The translations under genes were made by a program, and so were the position numbers. DNA of 64,000 nucleotides from Alkalicoccus luteus (lineage in GTDB: Bacteria > Bacillota > Bacilli > Bacillales > Salisediminibacteriaceae). Shown piece by piece: positions 50,958 to 59,471 of this stretch (its first letter is position 1; each line of letters starts with the position of its first letter). The notes beneath the pieces were generated by a model. The model worked only from the letters and a program-made list of their open reading frames with translations. It searched no databases and was not told the origin of the DNA. The DNA lies in the NCBI GenBank assembly GCA_052061695.1, contig JBPZEY010000003.1; one strand, 5' to 3'.

Positions 50958-50975
50958 ATGCAAGGATCGTGCCAA
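50958..50975 (-). promoter_or_regulatory. Sigma-54 (-24/-12) promoter of dhaKLM-glpP
   Basis: Minus strand TTGGCACGATCCTTGCAT fits the consensus TGGCACG-N4-TTGCA completely, with GG and GC at the correct distance. It lies in the 83-base gap between the activator gene and dhaK. The activator upstream has an AAA domain of the sigma-54 type. Confidence 0.88.
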
Positions 50976-50977
50976 TT

Positions 50978-50991
50978 TGAAAACGCTTACG
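50978..50991. promoter_or_regulatory. cre-like catabolite control site
   Basis: TGAAAACGCTTACG matches TGWAANCGNTNWCA except the last base. It lies immediately upstream of the -24 element, where CcpA could repress. Confidence 0.6.
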
Positions 50992-50999
50992 CGAAGCGG

Positions 51000-53000
51000 T
51001 TACGGCTGTTCTTTCTGGAGTACCTGGTCATAATGACCAGACGGCTGGGCGGATTGACCAAAAAGCGCTGTAAGTCCATGCTCGTGCAGCTTTCGGGCAG
51101 CTGTTTTATGGGAGACCCCGAGCATCCGTCCAAGCTCGGAATAGCTTGCCGCATAAGGTGCTGCGCGCTTGACGGCTTCGCGCTCCGCTTCTGCCAGCGT
51201 GAGCGGCGCTTCCTCTTTTCCGGCAAACGCTCCCGGTACGTGCGCCGCGGTTAATCGGTCATCCGGGTACAGCGTCATCATCCGCTCGATCACGTTTTGA
51301 AGCTCACGGACGTTTCCCGGCCAGCTTCTTTTTTCCAAAGCCTCCAGAAACGACGGATCGACCTGGGGATGATCCCGCTCCATCAGTCGCGAAAAGTAGT
51401 GAATGTAGTTGGCCGCAAGGAGCCGGATGTCGCTGCCTCGCTCCCTTAGTGCCGGCAGATGAAGGGGGACGACGTACAGCCGGTAAAATAAATCGTCGCG
51501 GAACGTGTCACTCGTGATCAGCTCATCTGCAGCCCGATTGGTAGCGGTTATAATCCGAATATCTACCGGAATCCGCTCTCTGCCACCGACACGGACGATT
51601 TCCCGCTCCTGAATCACACGCAGCAGCTTGCTTTGCACTTCCGGCGCAAGCTCGGAAATTTCGTCGAGAAAGAGGGTGCCGCCGTCTGCCTGCTCAAAAG
51701 CGCCGATATGGGTTTTAAACGCGCTCGTAAACGCTCCTTTCTCATGCCCGAACAATTCACTTTCCAAAAGCGTCACCGGAATCGAGGCACAGTTTACCGC
51801 GATAAACGGCTTCAGCCTTCTTGCTCCTGCTTGATGAATCCCGCGTGCAAGCAGCTCTTTGCCCGTGCCGCTCTCCCCGCTGATAAACACCGTCGCATCG
51901 GTCTCAGCTGCGCGCATGGCAGCCCGTATAATCGCCCGAAGCGCTGGACTTTCTCCAACGAGAGACTGAAACGCCAGTTCATCGGCTGAGTCCGCCTGCT
52001 GACGTGCTACGGCCGGTACGCCTTTCAACAATTCGCGCATGCCGCGCGACGCCCGCAGGGTAATAACGGCTCCGCGAAACTGACCGCTCAGAAAAACCGG
52101 ATCCGCCTGCATGACGTAGACATCTCCATCCTTCGTACGAATTGCCCTTGTAACAGGGAGCTGCCGCTTCAGCGACGCCCACTCTTCCCGCTTCATCAGA
52201 CGCCGCGGCTCGATCGTTTCCCGTTCCTGCCATTTTGTAAAAGCCGTATTTTCATAAACGCTGTCGCCTGCTTCGTCGAGAAAGACAATCGCATCCTGAA
52301 TAGCAGAGAGCAACAGCTGCAGCCGTTCTTTCAGGAGCCGGACCGATTCTAGCTCCCGTGAGACGCTCTCCACGTTGGAAATATCCTCAAACGTGGCAAC
52401 GGCTCCAATGATCTCCCCGTCGTAGTAAACCGGCGCCCGGTTCGTAATGATCTGCGTGCGGTGCAGCTTCATTTTCACGTTCCACTGCGCTTCTCCTGTC
52501 TTCAGCACGCGGTGCATCATCGACCCCGGCACGCTCCGGTCGGCCCGGCTACCGTGGAGCTCTGCCTGCGTTCTGCCGATGAGCGCTGCGGCTGCTTCGT
52601 TAACGTACGTAATCCGGTTTTCTCTGTTTACAACGAGTACGCCGTGACGCATGGCGGCCATCGCCGCTTCCATGCTGACAGAGCTTTCAATAAGGAGCTC
52701 ATCCGCCATCGTATCCGGTTCTTCCTCCTGCTCCTGAGCAAAAAATGCTTCAATCACATCCAGCAGCGGATCGGCATCCGGTTCTTCCGTATAAATCCGG
52801 AACGAGGCCCCGGACGGGATACGCAGCGATACAATCGCCAACAAATTTGCGATCTGCGCCCTTCTGCCGCCGTATTCAATCCATACGTGCTGCAAATCAT
52901 CTGATGAGGACACGTGCTGCTGCAACGTGGAAATCATTGCGGCGGCAAGCCGGATGTGCAGACCGTTCCGGCGCTGAAACTGCATCATTTTTTCCAACAT
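51000..53000 (-). CDS. Sigma-54-dependent activator with N-terminal HPr-like and PAS domains
   Basis: 666 residues. Residues 6-90 look like HPr: NGLHIRLAAAM has His15 at the phosphorylation place, and IPSGASFRIY the later HPr strand, while regulatory Ser46 is Asn. Two PAS-like domains follow (about 105-215 and 225-320), then the AAA domain: Walker A GESGTGKE (375-382), sigma-54 loop GAFTSA (422-427, usually GAFTGA), Walker B GGTLFLDEI (440-448) and Arg fingers. C-terminal Fis-type HTH (about 620-655). It reads in the same direction as dhaKLM and is probably its activator, sensing PTS state through His15. Confidence 0.88.
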   Translation of the reverse strand: MLEKMMQFQRRNGLHIRLAAAMISTLQQHVSSSDDLQHVWIEYGGRRAQIANLLAIVSLRIPSGASFRIYTEEPDADPLLDVIEAFFAQEQEEEPDTMADELLIESSVSMEAAMAAMRHGVLVVNRENRITYVNEAAAALIGRTQAELHGSRADRSVPGSMMHRVLKTGEAQWNVKMKLHRTQIITNRAPVYYDGEIIGAVATFEDISNVESVSRELESVRLLKERLQLLLSAIQDAIVFLDEAGDSVYENTAFTKWQERETIEPRRLMKREEWASLKRQLPVTRAIRTKDGDVYVMQADPVFLSGQFRGAVITLRASRGMRELLKGVPAVARQQADSADELAFQSLVGESPALRAIIRAAMRAAETDATVFISGESGTGKELLARGIHQAGARRLKPFIAVNCASIPVTLLESELFGHEKGAFTSAFKTHIGAFEQADGGTLFLDEISELAPEVQSKLLRVIQEREIVRVGGRERIPVDIRIITATNRAADELITSDTFRDDLFYRLYVVPLHLPALRERGSDIRLLAANYIHYFSRLMERDHPQVDPSFLEALEKRSWPGNVRELQNVIERMMTLYPDDRLTAAHVPGAFAGKEEAPLTLAEAEREAVKRAAPYAASYSELGRMLGVSHKTAARKLHEHGLTALFGQSAQPSGHYDQVLQKEQP

Positions 53001-53319
53001 GCTCTCCTCCCCAGTTCAAACCAACGGACATCGTCTGTTCGTTATATGATTCGACGCGAGTCCGCGATTTCCTTTTATGCTGACTTAGGACATTCGATGA
53101 AAGTTTATGGGCGTCTAAGGAAAGTTTGTATCCAGGTAACAAAATGAAACTGTTATAACGAATTTCACTCTCAGATTGACTGTATGCTGGCATTGTTTTG
53201 ATTGAAATGATGGCTGATCGGAATCTTTCTTTCCAAAACCATTTTTTTGCGATCGGTCCCCTCCCTTTCCATGTTTATGGTGTACCTGAAGGATGGAAAA
53301 CAAATAAGGAGGAATCGAG
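53001..53319. other. Gene-free interval of 319 bases
   Basis: Between the activator gene and the divergent 53320 gene. TTGACT near 53175 may belong to a plus-strand promoter. No structure, repeat or short frame with a ribosome site was convincing. Confidence 0.4.
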
Positions 53320-54102
53320 ATGAAACGAATTGTGTTGAAGGAAGAGCTTGCTGCGATCACAGGGGACTACAAGCTGGCGATGGTGCTGAATCAGATGATG
53401 TACTGGAGCCGCCGCACAAAAAACCGCGACGGCTGGGTGTATAAAAGCGGGCAGGAGCTGGCGGAGGACATGCTGATGAACGTTTCTGCTTATTCCATGC
53501 GGACGTACTTGAAGAAGCTGACGCAGCTTGGCTTGATGGAGGAGCGCCGCAATCCGGTGATGAAGTGGGATAAAACGATGCAGTACCGCGTCTGCTGGGA
53601 AACGATTCAAGCAGCTGTTCTAACTGCCGGCTACAGCTGGGAGGAGGAGCCCGTTTCGAACGAAAGAAATTCCGCTTCGAGAGAAAATAATGCCGCTGCA
53701 ATACCAGAGATTCAAGCAAAGATAACAACAGAAAGACAAGAGGATCCGTTAGCTGCACTGTGTGTGGATCAGTTTGGACCGATTAAAGAATTGGAGAAGC
53801 GGCTGGCAGCTTGGCGGCCATTGTTTCACGACTTTGAAGCAGTGCTCCGGGAGGCTCTTGAAAAAGCTGCCTCCTACGGGGCACGATCTTTCTCGTATGT
53901 GGAAACCATGCTGCAGTCCTGGAATGCTGAAAAACGACCGCCATCCCGGGTCAAACCTGTCATAAAAGCGCCGGTGCCTGACTGGCTGACCAATGAGCTG
54001 CCGGTTATCCCTTCTTCTCCGGAAACGCTTGACCGGCTTCGCCAAAAGGCAGAATTGTTAAAGGAAGGTCTCGCAGCGAAAAAACGGCTTCGCAGAGCAT
54101 AA
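53320..54102 (+). CDS. DnaD-like / phage replisome organiser-type protein
   Basis: 260 residues. The N-terminal 100 form a winged helix (YKLAMVLNQMMYWSRRTKNR, GQELAEDMLMNVSAYSMRTY, LTQLGLMEERRNP) like those of phage and plasmid replication initiation proteins. The middle (SYVETMLQSWNAEKRP) resembles the DnaD C-terminal domain, and the end is basic. It probably binds DNA to load a helicase. It stands alone next to a repeat relic, so it may be left over from an integrated element, although such solitary copies are common in Bacillaceae. Confidence 0.75.
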   Translation: MKRIVLKEELAAITGDYKLAMVLNQMMYWSRRTKNRDGWVYKSGQELAEDMLMNVSAYSMRTYLKKLTQLGLMEERRNPVMKWDKTMQYRVCWETIQAAVLTAGYSWEEEPVSNERNSASRENNAAAIPEIQAKITTERQEDPLAALCVDQFGPIKELEKRLAAWRPLFHDFEAVLREALEKAASYGARSFSYVETMLQSWNAEKRPPSRVKPVIKAPVPDWLTNELPVIPSSPETLDRLRQKAELLKEGLAAKKRLRRA

Positions 54103-54106
54103 AAAA

Positions 54107-54130
54107 GGCTCTGCCGGCAGTGGCAGAGCC
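54107..54130 (+). terminator. Intrinsic terminator of the DnaD-like gene
   Basis: GGCTCTGCC and GGCAGAGCC pair around GGCAGT. An almost identical hairpin lies at 54773-54796. Confidence 0.8.
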
Positions 54131-54137
54131 GTCAGGC

Positions 54138-54765
54138 TGTTGAAAAAGTCTTTCAACTTCATTATTTATTCGTTTGGTTGACTTTCCCCTCTGTTAACCG
54201 AACCTGCCGTGGGCTGGCCTTCAGCTATGTCTCAGGGTGATCCCGCACGAAGGGAAAAAAGGCACGGGAGAATGGCGCGGCTTCACGCGGACTCAGGCTT
54301 CTCACGAGAAGCCTTCAAAAGCCAGTCCGGCTCCGCTCGTGCGTGGATGCCGTTCGCAGATCTGAGCGGCACGGAATCTTCAGGCTGCGCGGCTTCCACG
54401 GGCCCGCCGGACACGAAGGGAAAATGGATTTGTTTGTTGGAGAAAAACGTTCCGATCGGTAGATACGACTGTTCCATGGTACATACGTGAAAGCACTGGT
54501 AATCCTTATTCGACATCGAAGCGTTGCCTATATAAAGGTTCCACCCATATGGAACAAGCACGTGCGAATCATCACCAGGCGTTTCAACCGGACTGGCAGC
54601 TGCCAAATTGGAGGATCTCGACTCCTGGAGGATCAGAACGAGGCGAAGATCCAGCGCTTCTGACGAAAGGAAGAAGCGGTTAGCTGAGGCCGTTCCCTCC
54701 GGAAAGCGAGTGTCCGTAGATACAGGCAGGTGCAACGTTATTCACTTAAAATGACTTTATCCACA
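54138..54765. mobile_element. Relic element with IS-type terminal inverted repeats
   Basis: TGTTGAAAAAGTC (54138-54150) and, at the other end, GACTTTATCCACA (54753-54765, reverse complement TGTGGATAAAGTC) are imperfect inverted repeats of the TGTTGAAAAAGTC kind seen at ends of IS1182/IS4-like elements. The 600 bases between have no transposase; they contain a Bacillaceae-type dispersed intergenic sequence (GAGGCCGTTCCCTCCGGAAA, GCGAGTGTCCGTAG). A 150-codon minus frame here looks non-coding. Near-identical terminators flank it. Confidence 0.5.
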
Positions 54766-54772
54766 CTCTGAA

Positions 54773-54796
54773 GGCTCTGCCAGAAGTGGCAGAGCC
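54773..54796 (-). terminator. Intrinsic terminator, near copy of 54107-54130
   Basis: GGCTCTGCC and GGCAGAGCC around AGAAGT. It follows the stop of the 54811 gene on the minus strand. Confidence 0.75.
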
Positions 54797-54810
54797 TTGA
54801 TTGTTTCCTG

Positions 54811-55098
54811 TTATTTTGGATCTTCTTCTTCCTCTTCCTTCAGCTTCTCGTTGTAGTAATTGACGGAGAACTGCGCTCCCTCATCGACCATCGAGTTGTC
54901 CTGAATGTCGAGCGGATCGGAGTGTCCGACCTTTTCCCGAAGCTCGCGGTCTTCGTCTTCTTTCGTCTGGCCTTTCACTTCTGCGACCGCCCGTTTTACA
55001 TAGTCCGCTGCTTTCTCACGGTTCTCGTTGTTTCGCAAGTAGTAAACGGCGGCCGCTGCTGTTGCTGTTAGTGCGGAAAAGAGTAGTTTATTTGCCAT
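54811..55098 (-). CDS. YtxH-like small membrane-associated protein, 95 aa
   Basis: A short N-terminal hydrophobic stretch (LLFSALTATAAAAVYYLR) then a highly charged helical region ending in EEEEEDPK. The pattern fits YtxH-type stress-related proteins loosely. The start ATG 55098 has a modest AAGGTGGTGAGG site. Function unknown. Confidence 0.6.
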   Translation of the reverse strand: MANKLLFSALTATAAAAVYYLRNNENREKAADYVKRAVAEVKGQTKEDEDRELREKVGHSDPLDIQDNSMVDEGAQFSVNYYNEKLKEEEEEDPK

Positions 55099-55152
55099 AT
55101 ACGTGTGCGCGCTTTGTCAGCGCTGCACCTCACCACCTTTCTTGTAGAATAG

Positions 55153-55296
55153 TCAGGCTCGTCTTCCAAGTATCAGGTTCACGACAGCGACGATCAGTGC
55201 GATGACGAGCAGCGTATGAATGAGTCCACCGCCGAAATCCAGACTGAAGCCAAGCAGCCATGCTAGAATAAGAATACCAATAATAGTCCAAATCAA
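55153..55296 (-). CDS. lmo0937-like small membrane protein, 47 aa
   Basis: Start TTG 55296, ten bases after GGAG. The peptide reads IWTIIGILILAWLLGFSLDF, then GGGLIHTLLVIALIVAVVNL and a short basic end. Tryptophan, GGxIH and two helices are the pattern of the lmo0937 family. Function unknown. Confidence 0.65.
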   Translation of the reverse strand: MIWTIIGILILAWLLGFSLDFGGGLIHTLLVIALIVAVVNLILGRRA

Positions 55297-55472
55297 AATG
55301 TCCACTCTCCTTCTTTGTCCATAGTTAGATTGAATTGTTGATGATTAGTTTTATTGCTGCGGTGCTATAGTACCTATTACCAAAAAGCCTATATGCAAAA
55401 CATTCTTTTTATGAAAGGTGCTGAACGGGCCTGATACAGGTCCCTATTCCATCTAGGAAGGGGTTCATCCAC

Positions 55473-56234
55473 ATGAAAAGACAGTTTGAATCGGAGCGGC
55501 GGAACCTGATCAACCATTCTATACGTGAGCAGAAACGTTGGACAGAGGAAATGGCAGAGGCTCTGCCGAAAGCCGTAGCGCGTCATTTGCGAAAAGCCGG
55601 CTGGATCGGTCAGCCGGTTATCCGAGAGGCGGACGTCGTCTGGAAGGAAAGCTTTATTCGCCTTGCTCCCAGAAAACCGTGGACGAAGCTGGAAACGCTC
55701 CAGTATGTATCGGTGCGGGAGCCTGCGCGTACAGCCTATATGCGGACGAAGCGCATGCCGCTTGAAGTGCGCGATTTATTCATGGACGGAACAGGACGTA
55801 TGGACGGGCGGTTCCTGAAAGTCATTCCCGTCTTCCGTACAACGGGTCCTGAACTCAGCCAAGGCGCGCTGCTTACGATTTTTGCCGAGGCTCTGCTGCT
55901 TCCGGCTCTATTCCTGCATTCCGGCATTAGGTGGCTGGAGTCGACTGCTCATGGCATCAACGCATCGCTGTCTCACGCAGGTCTTCACGTCACCGGCACG
56001 TTTTCTCATGACGAATCGGGTTTGTTCAGGCGTTTTGACAGCGAAGACCGCCCGTACAAAGAAAAAGACGGCACCTACCGGCTCCGTCCATTTACAGCGG
56101 AAGTCGAATCTTGGCAGACACAGGGGCCGCTGTTGATACCGAAAGCGATTCGCATCATGTGGCACCTTGATTCCGGAGCATACGACTATTACAAAGGAAC
56201 GATCGAGGCGATTCAACATCCGGAAGATCACTGA
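55473..56234 (+). CDS. DUF6544/DUF6920-like protein, 253 aa
   Basis: Residues about 80-160 hold the family block: MRTKRMPLEVRDLFMDGTGR, KVIPVFRTTGPELSQGALLT and AEALLLPALFLHSGIRWLES. GGAAGGGG precedes ATG 55473. The usual N-terminal membrane helices are absent. The fold is probably a lipid or outer-leaflet binding beta structure, but nothing is proven. Monocistronic. Confidence 0.75.
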   Translation: MKRQFESERRNLINHSIREQKRWTEEMAEALPKAVARHLRKAGWIGQPVIREADVVWKESFIRLAPRKPWTKLETLQYVSVREPARTAYMRTKRMPLEVRDLFMDGTGRMDGRFLKVIPVFRTTGPELSQGALLTIFAEALLLPALFLHSGIRWLESTAHGINASLSHAGLHVTGTFSHDESGLFRRFDSEDRPYKEKDGTYRLRPFTAEVESWQTQGPLLIPKAIRIMWHLDSGAYDYYKGTIEAIQHPEDH

Positions 56235-56243
56235 ACGCACAAA

Positions 56244-56276
56244 AAAGCTTCCGCTTTCTGCCCAAAGCGAAGCTTT
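56244..56276. terminator. Intrinsic terminator
   Basis: AAAGCTTC-GCTTT pairs with AAAGC-GAAGCTTT. Lies between the 55473 gene and the convergent 56307 gene. Confidence 0.75.
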
Positions 56277-56306
56277 CACTGGCTGTGTCCTGCCCCGTAT
56301 TCGTCC

Positions 56307-56588
56307 TTATGCTTCTTCTTTGACTGGTGCGGTTCCGAGCATGTTCTCCTGCTTGGATCTGTTCAGCATCAGCTTCCGGTGAAGGTGCTGCATTTCCCGG
56401 AGCACATCCGTCATCTTTTTCTGGTAGTGACCGTGCGTATGCCGATCGGAATAAGTCTGTTTGATACGCCGTAAAAAATGAAGGCGCCTCCCTAAACTGT
56501 CCAGCTGGAGCTGCAGGGACTGTTCTTCTCTGCGCAAGCGAGAGAGTGTGTTTTGTTCTATCAGGGATAGGTTCCGTTTCACGTGCAT
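56307..56588 (-). CDS. Helical coiled-coil protein, about 93 aa
   Basis: Long amphipathic helices (LIEQNTLSRLRREEQSLQLQ and MTDVLREMQHLHRKLMLNRS), basic, no membrane segment. AAGGAGGAAG precedes ATG 56588, but GTG 56582 has better spacing (nine bases after AGGAGG) and gives MKRNLSLIEQ. Function unknown. Confidence 0.6.
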   Translation of the reverse strand: MHVKRNLSLIEQNTLSRLRREEQSLQLQLDSLGRRLHFLRRIKQTYSDRHTHGHYQKKMTDVLREMQHLHRKLMLNRSKQENMLGTAPVKEEA

Positions 56589-56779
56589 CTTCCTCCTTCA
56601 TGTTTTCCTGGTCGTTGGAGTAGAGGAGTAGAATTCAAGCCAAAAAACGCCCTCGCCAGAATTGAAAGCGCCTACAGCTTATATTCCTTAAACGGGCGTG
56701 CTTCAAACGCAAATATGGGAAAATCTATAAGGGCAAAAGGACTATTTTTGCTAACTTCTGGTAAGTATCCATTGCTTGC

Positions 56780-57133
56780 TTATGTCTCGTTGAGCGTCTT
56801 GCTGCCTGTATCATGAACCTGCTTAAGCAGCTTGCGCTGACTGAATCCGCCACGCTCGGTGCGCTTTTTAAGGCGGGTTTGCTCCACTTCTTCCGAGGTG
56901 CTTCCATAATATTCCGTGAGCGCGTACAGCACTTCCATCGCGTCTGCGATCTCTTCGAGTTTGTCATGCTGAGAGTCAGCCTGCTCCAGCTCCAGCGTTT
57001 CCTCGCGCAGCTTTTCGAGCAGTTTCGTTTCGTAGTCGTCCGCCTCCAGCGTAGCTGTCTCGCACGTTCTGCCATCCTGTTCAATGATGGCGGGGATCCG
57101 ATCCCGGACAAGCTTGTTGTATTGTTTTATCAT
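56780..57133 (-). CDS. MazG/PRA-PH-type nucleoside triphosphate pyrophosphohydrolase
   Basis: 117 residues. The start YNKLVRDRIPAIIEQDG is the signature of this all-alpha NTP pyrophosphatase group, and KLREETLELEQ…KLEEIADAMEV carries the ExxE…ExxD metal-binding pattern. Such enzymes clean the pool of non-canonical nucleotides. Cytoplasmic. First gene of a short minus-strand stretch. Confidence 0.87.
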   Translation of the reverse strand: MIKQYNKLVRDRIPAIIEQDGRTCETATLEADDYETKLLEKLREETLELEQADSQHDKLEEIADAMEVLYALTEYYGSTSEEVEQTRLKKRTERGGFSQRKLLKQVHDTGSKTLNET

Positions 57134-57154
57134 TCTATGGACCTCCTCGTTTAT

Positions 57155-57271
57155 TTATACTTCCCGGGAATCCCGTAGCCTGCTTCTGACCACAACGATT
57201 ATAGCAATCACCGCTGCAACTGCCAGAAAAGCAAGCAGCGGATTTTCCAGCATCCAGCCGATCATTGTCAT
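57155..57271 (-). CDS. 38-residue single-helix membrane protein
   Basis: AGGAGGC lies six bases before ATG 57271. MTMIGWMLENPLLAFLAVAA then VIAIIVVVRSRLRDSREV: one helix and a basic tail. Twenty-one bases upstream of the pyrophosphohydrolase start, so probably in its operon. Confidence 0.6.
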   Translation of the reverse strand: MTMIGWMLENPLLAFLAVAAVIAIIVVVRSRLRDSREV

Positions 57272-57336
57272 GCAGTTGCCTCCTGTTTGAAATAATGGGG
57301 TGCTTTTCGTTCTTATAGCTTTCCGACTGTCATAAT

Positions 57337-57828
57337 TTACGGAGCTGCTTCTGTCTGCCATATCTTTTTGACGAAACAAACACGATCCTTTCCAGAACCG
57401 TCATAGTCTGCATGAACCGGTATGCCATCGATAACGTGAGTGCCTTCTATAATAGAGAAGCTGTTTGCCTGATGAAACGCGATTGATGTTTTGTTAATTG
57501 GTGTTGTGACCGCATAGATATCGGTTCGTCCCTGTTCCATCGCTTTCTTACAAAACATCTGGTACAGCTCCCGTGCAAGCTTCTGCCTGCGGTAGGCCGG
57601 ATCGATCCCGACAAAGTGAATATAAGCAGCCTGAGGATCAGCCTGTGAAAGAAAACCGACTAAAAAACCGCACGTGTTTCCGTCTGATTCTACTATAAAG
57701 CACGTTTGCTTAAAATGACGGACGAACAGTCTTGGGAGCATATCGCTCATCTGCCTTCCGCCCCACCATTCGTTGACCTGTCCGATGAGCGCGTCGTAAT
57801 CTTGAAGCGTCATGTTGCGTATATGCAT
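57337..57828 (-). CDS. GNAT family N-acetyltransferase
   Basis: 163 residues with GNAT motifs: CGFLVGFLSQADPQAAYIHF, the acetyl-CoA loop GIDPAYRRQKLARELYQMF (R-x-x-K/G-x-A) and HQANSFSIIEG. Substrate unknown. Its start lies 15 bases after the stop of the S41 peptidase gene, so the two may share a transcript. Confidence 0.87.
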   Translation of the reverse strand: MHIRNMTLQDYDALIGQVNEWWGGRQMSDMLPRLFVRHFKQTCFIVESDGNTCGFLVGFLSQADPQAAYIHFVGIDPAYRRQKLARELYQMFCKKAMEQGRTDIYAVTTPINKTSIAFHQANSFSIIEGTHVIDGIPVHADYDGSGKDRVCFVKKIWQTEAAP

Positions 57829-57843
57829 GTCTTATCCCCTCTC

Positions 57844-59337
57844 TTACGGCGTATCTGACGCGTGCACCCGGTCCACCCAGGCAGAGACGTGATCCAGCGC
57901 GTCGCTGGGAGCCATCCAAATATCAGGTTCGAGCCCGTAGCCTTCCCGACCGTAGGCATGCGGATTCCACAAAAAGAAAGCAGGCATCTGGACCGGCATA
58001 TGAGAGTTCGGCAGCTGGACGGAGGAGCCGGCATCACTGATTAACGCTCCCATCGTCGGTACGCCGATAATATGCGCGTCTTCAAACGGCTGCAGGCTCA
58101 TGACCATATATTCTGAAGCAGAGGCCGTTTCTTCATCCACTAAAATATACAGAGGCGTGTTAAGCTTCGGCTCTTCCGCTATCGGAACTTCTGCCTCTTC
58201 CCACTCATCATCAAACGACGTCACTTCTATTTCCGGTTCAACCGGCACCTCTGACACATCGAATCCTTGGAACATCTCCGGTTCGATATGGTCATAAAAC
58301 GTAACGACTTCCATTCCCTCTTCCTCGTAGATATCGCGCATATTTGAAAGCAGAATGTGATTCGTATTGGTTTTCAAGCCAACTTCAGTAGATTCAGTTG
58401 GAGGAGATCCCGTTAAATCATGCACCCATCTTGTGACGAAAATACCCAGGCCGCCGCGATTGCCGCGCAAATCGATAATCGCAGCATCCGCCTCTTCCAC
58501 CGTTTGGACTGTCTCCAGCATGTCGTCATAGGTCACACCATCGTCATCAAAGACCGTCATAGACCCGAGGCGGATAATCGGAATCTCTCCTTCCGTCATG
58601 CTTACATCTAGAATGTCCGCTGATGGTGAAGCAGTGCCCAGCGGCCGCACAGCCGTTACGTCCAGCGTTTCATCCTCAGTCTCCACCTGCCAGCTGTCAT
58701 CTGCCGCAGTGGATCGTCCAATGATATGTTCGAGCTTCCCTTCTTCGCTGATATGAGGGACAATCCATTCGTCCGGATCGTCTCCGTTTATAGAAAGAAT
58801 TTGAGCGTCCTCAAGAAACCATTCGTCGTTGGCCTGATTCACATAAACATCTTCTATGTAATAAAATCCTTCTTCCCGCTCAAATGGAACGCCGGAGCCA
58901 AGAAAGAGGTGCTGATCGGTGACAAATGCATACGTTTCTTTCACCCGATTCATAAAGTTGCGGGCAGAAATATCTGTTTCGGCTTCCTCAATCCAGTCAA
59001 TCAGTTCGTTGTGATGTTCAAGAAATACGTCTTCACCACCGTAATACTCCATGGGGCCGTAACCGTAGCGGAAAAGCCGCATCAGTGTTACAGCATCTTC
59101 TTTCATTTCTTCCTGTGAAAGCTGATTCGAGGGCGGGGTAATCGGATTAGCCAGCTGCTGCAACTCCGATATGGACAGCTCCTCCAACCCTGTTTCTTCT
59201 AAATCAGGGACATAATTCGCCGGATCATGCTCTTCAGGAGTTTCCCCTCCGAGCTCAGCCAGCTCCTCATAGTCATCTCGCTCCCCGCTGCAGGCGGTCA
59301 CGAGCAGGACCGTGCTTCCTAACAGAAGTCGCTTCAT
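57844..59337 (-). CDS. S41-family (C-terminal processing) peptidase lipoprotein
   Basis: 497 residues, lipobox LLVTAC at residues 11-16. A long acidic N-terminal domain with a PDZ-like segment, then the S41 core: IIDLRGNRGGLG and ILVDEETASASEYMVM, where the Ser of TASASE is the likely nucleophile, and later GVPTMGA. The catalytic Lys position is not certain. Cell-surface protease, tail-like substrates possible. Confidence 0.85.
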   Translation of the reverse strand: MKRLLLGSTVLLVTACSGERDDYEELAELGGETPEEHDPANYVPDLEETGLEELSISELQQLANPITPPSNQLSQEEMKEDAVTLMRLFRYGYGPMEYYGGEDVFLEHHNELIDWIEEAETDISARNFMNRVKETYAFVTDQHLFLGSGVPFEREEGFYYIEDVYVNQANDEWFLEDAQILSINGDDPDEWIVPHISEEGKLEHIIGRSTAADDSWQVETEDETLDVTAVRPLGTASPSADILDVSMTEGEIPIIRLGSMTVFDDDGVTYDDMLETVQTVEEADAAIIDLRGNRGGLGIFVTRWVHDLTGSPPTESTEVGLKTNTNHILLSNMRDIYEEEGMEVVTFYDHIEPEMFQGFDVSEVPVEPEIEVTSFDDEWEEAEVPIAEEPKLNTPLYILVDEETASASEYMVMSLQPFEDAHIIGVPTMGALISDAGSSVQLPNSHMPVQMPAFFLWNPHAYGREGYGLEPDIWMAPSDALDHVSAWVDRVHASDTP

Positions 59338-59471
59338 CTGATCACCTCTGACTAAAGTACGGTTGTAAGCATAGTAAGTTTCAAAAAAATGATCGACAGG
59401 CTTAGCGTTTTTTAGTGTTCATCTTTTCATGGTTCTATTTGGTTACTAAAATGGTGGGTTAAGGAGTAGCT

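Noticed and set aside
54283..54735. 150-codon minus-strand open frame
   Set aside because: Lies inside the relic element, overlaps dispersed-repeat sequence, has no ribosome site and no protein-like hydrophobic pattern.
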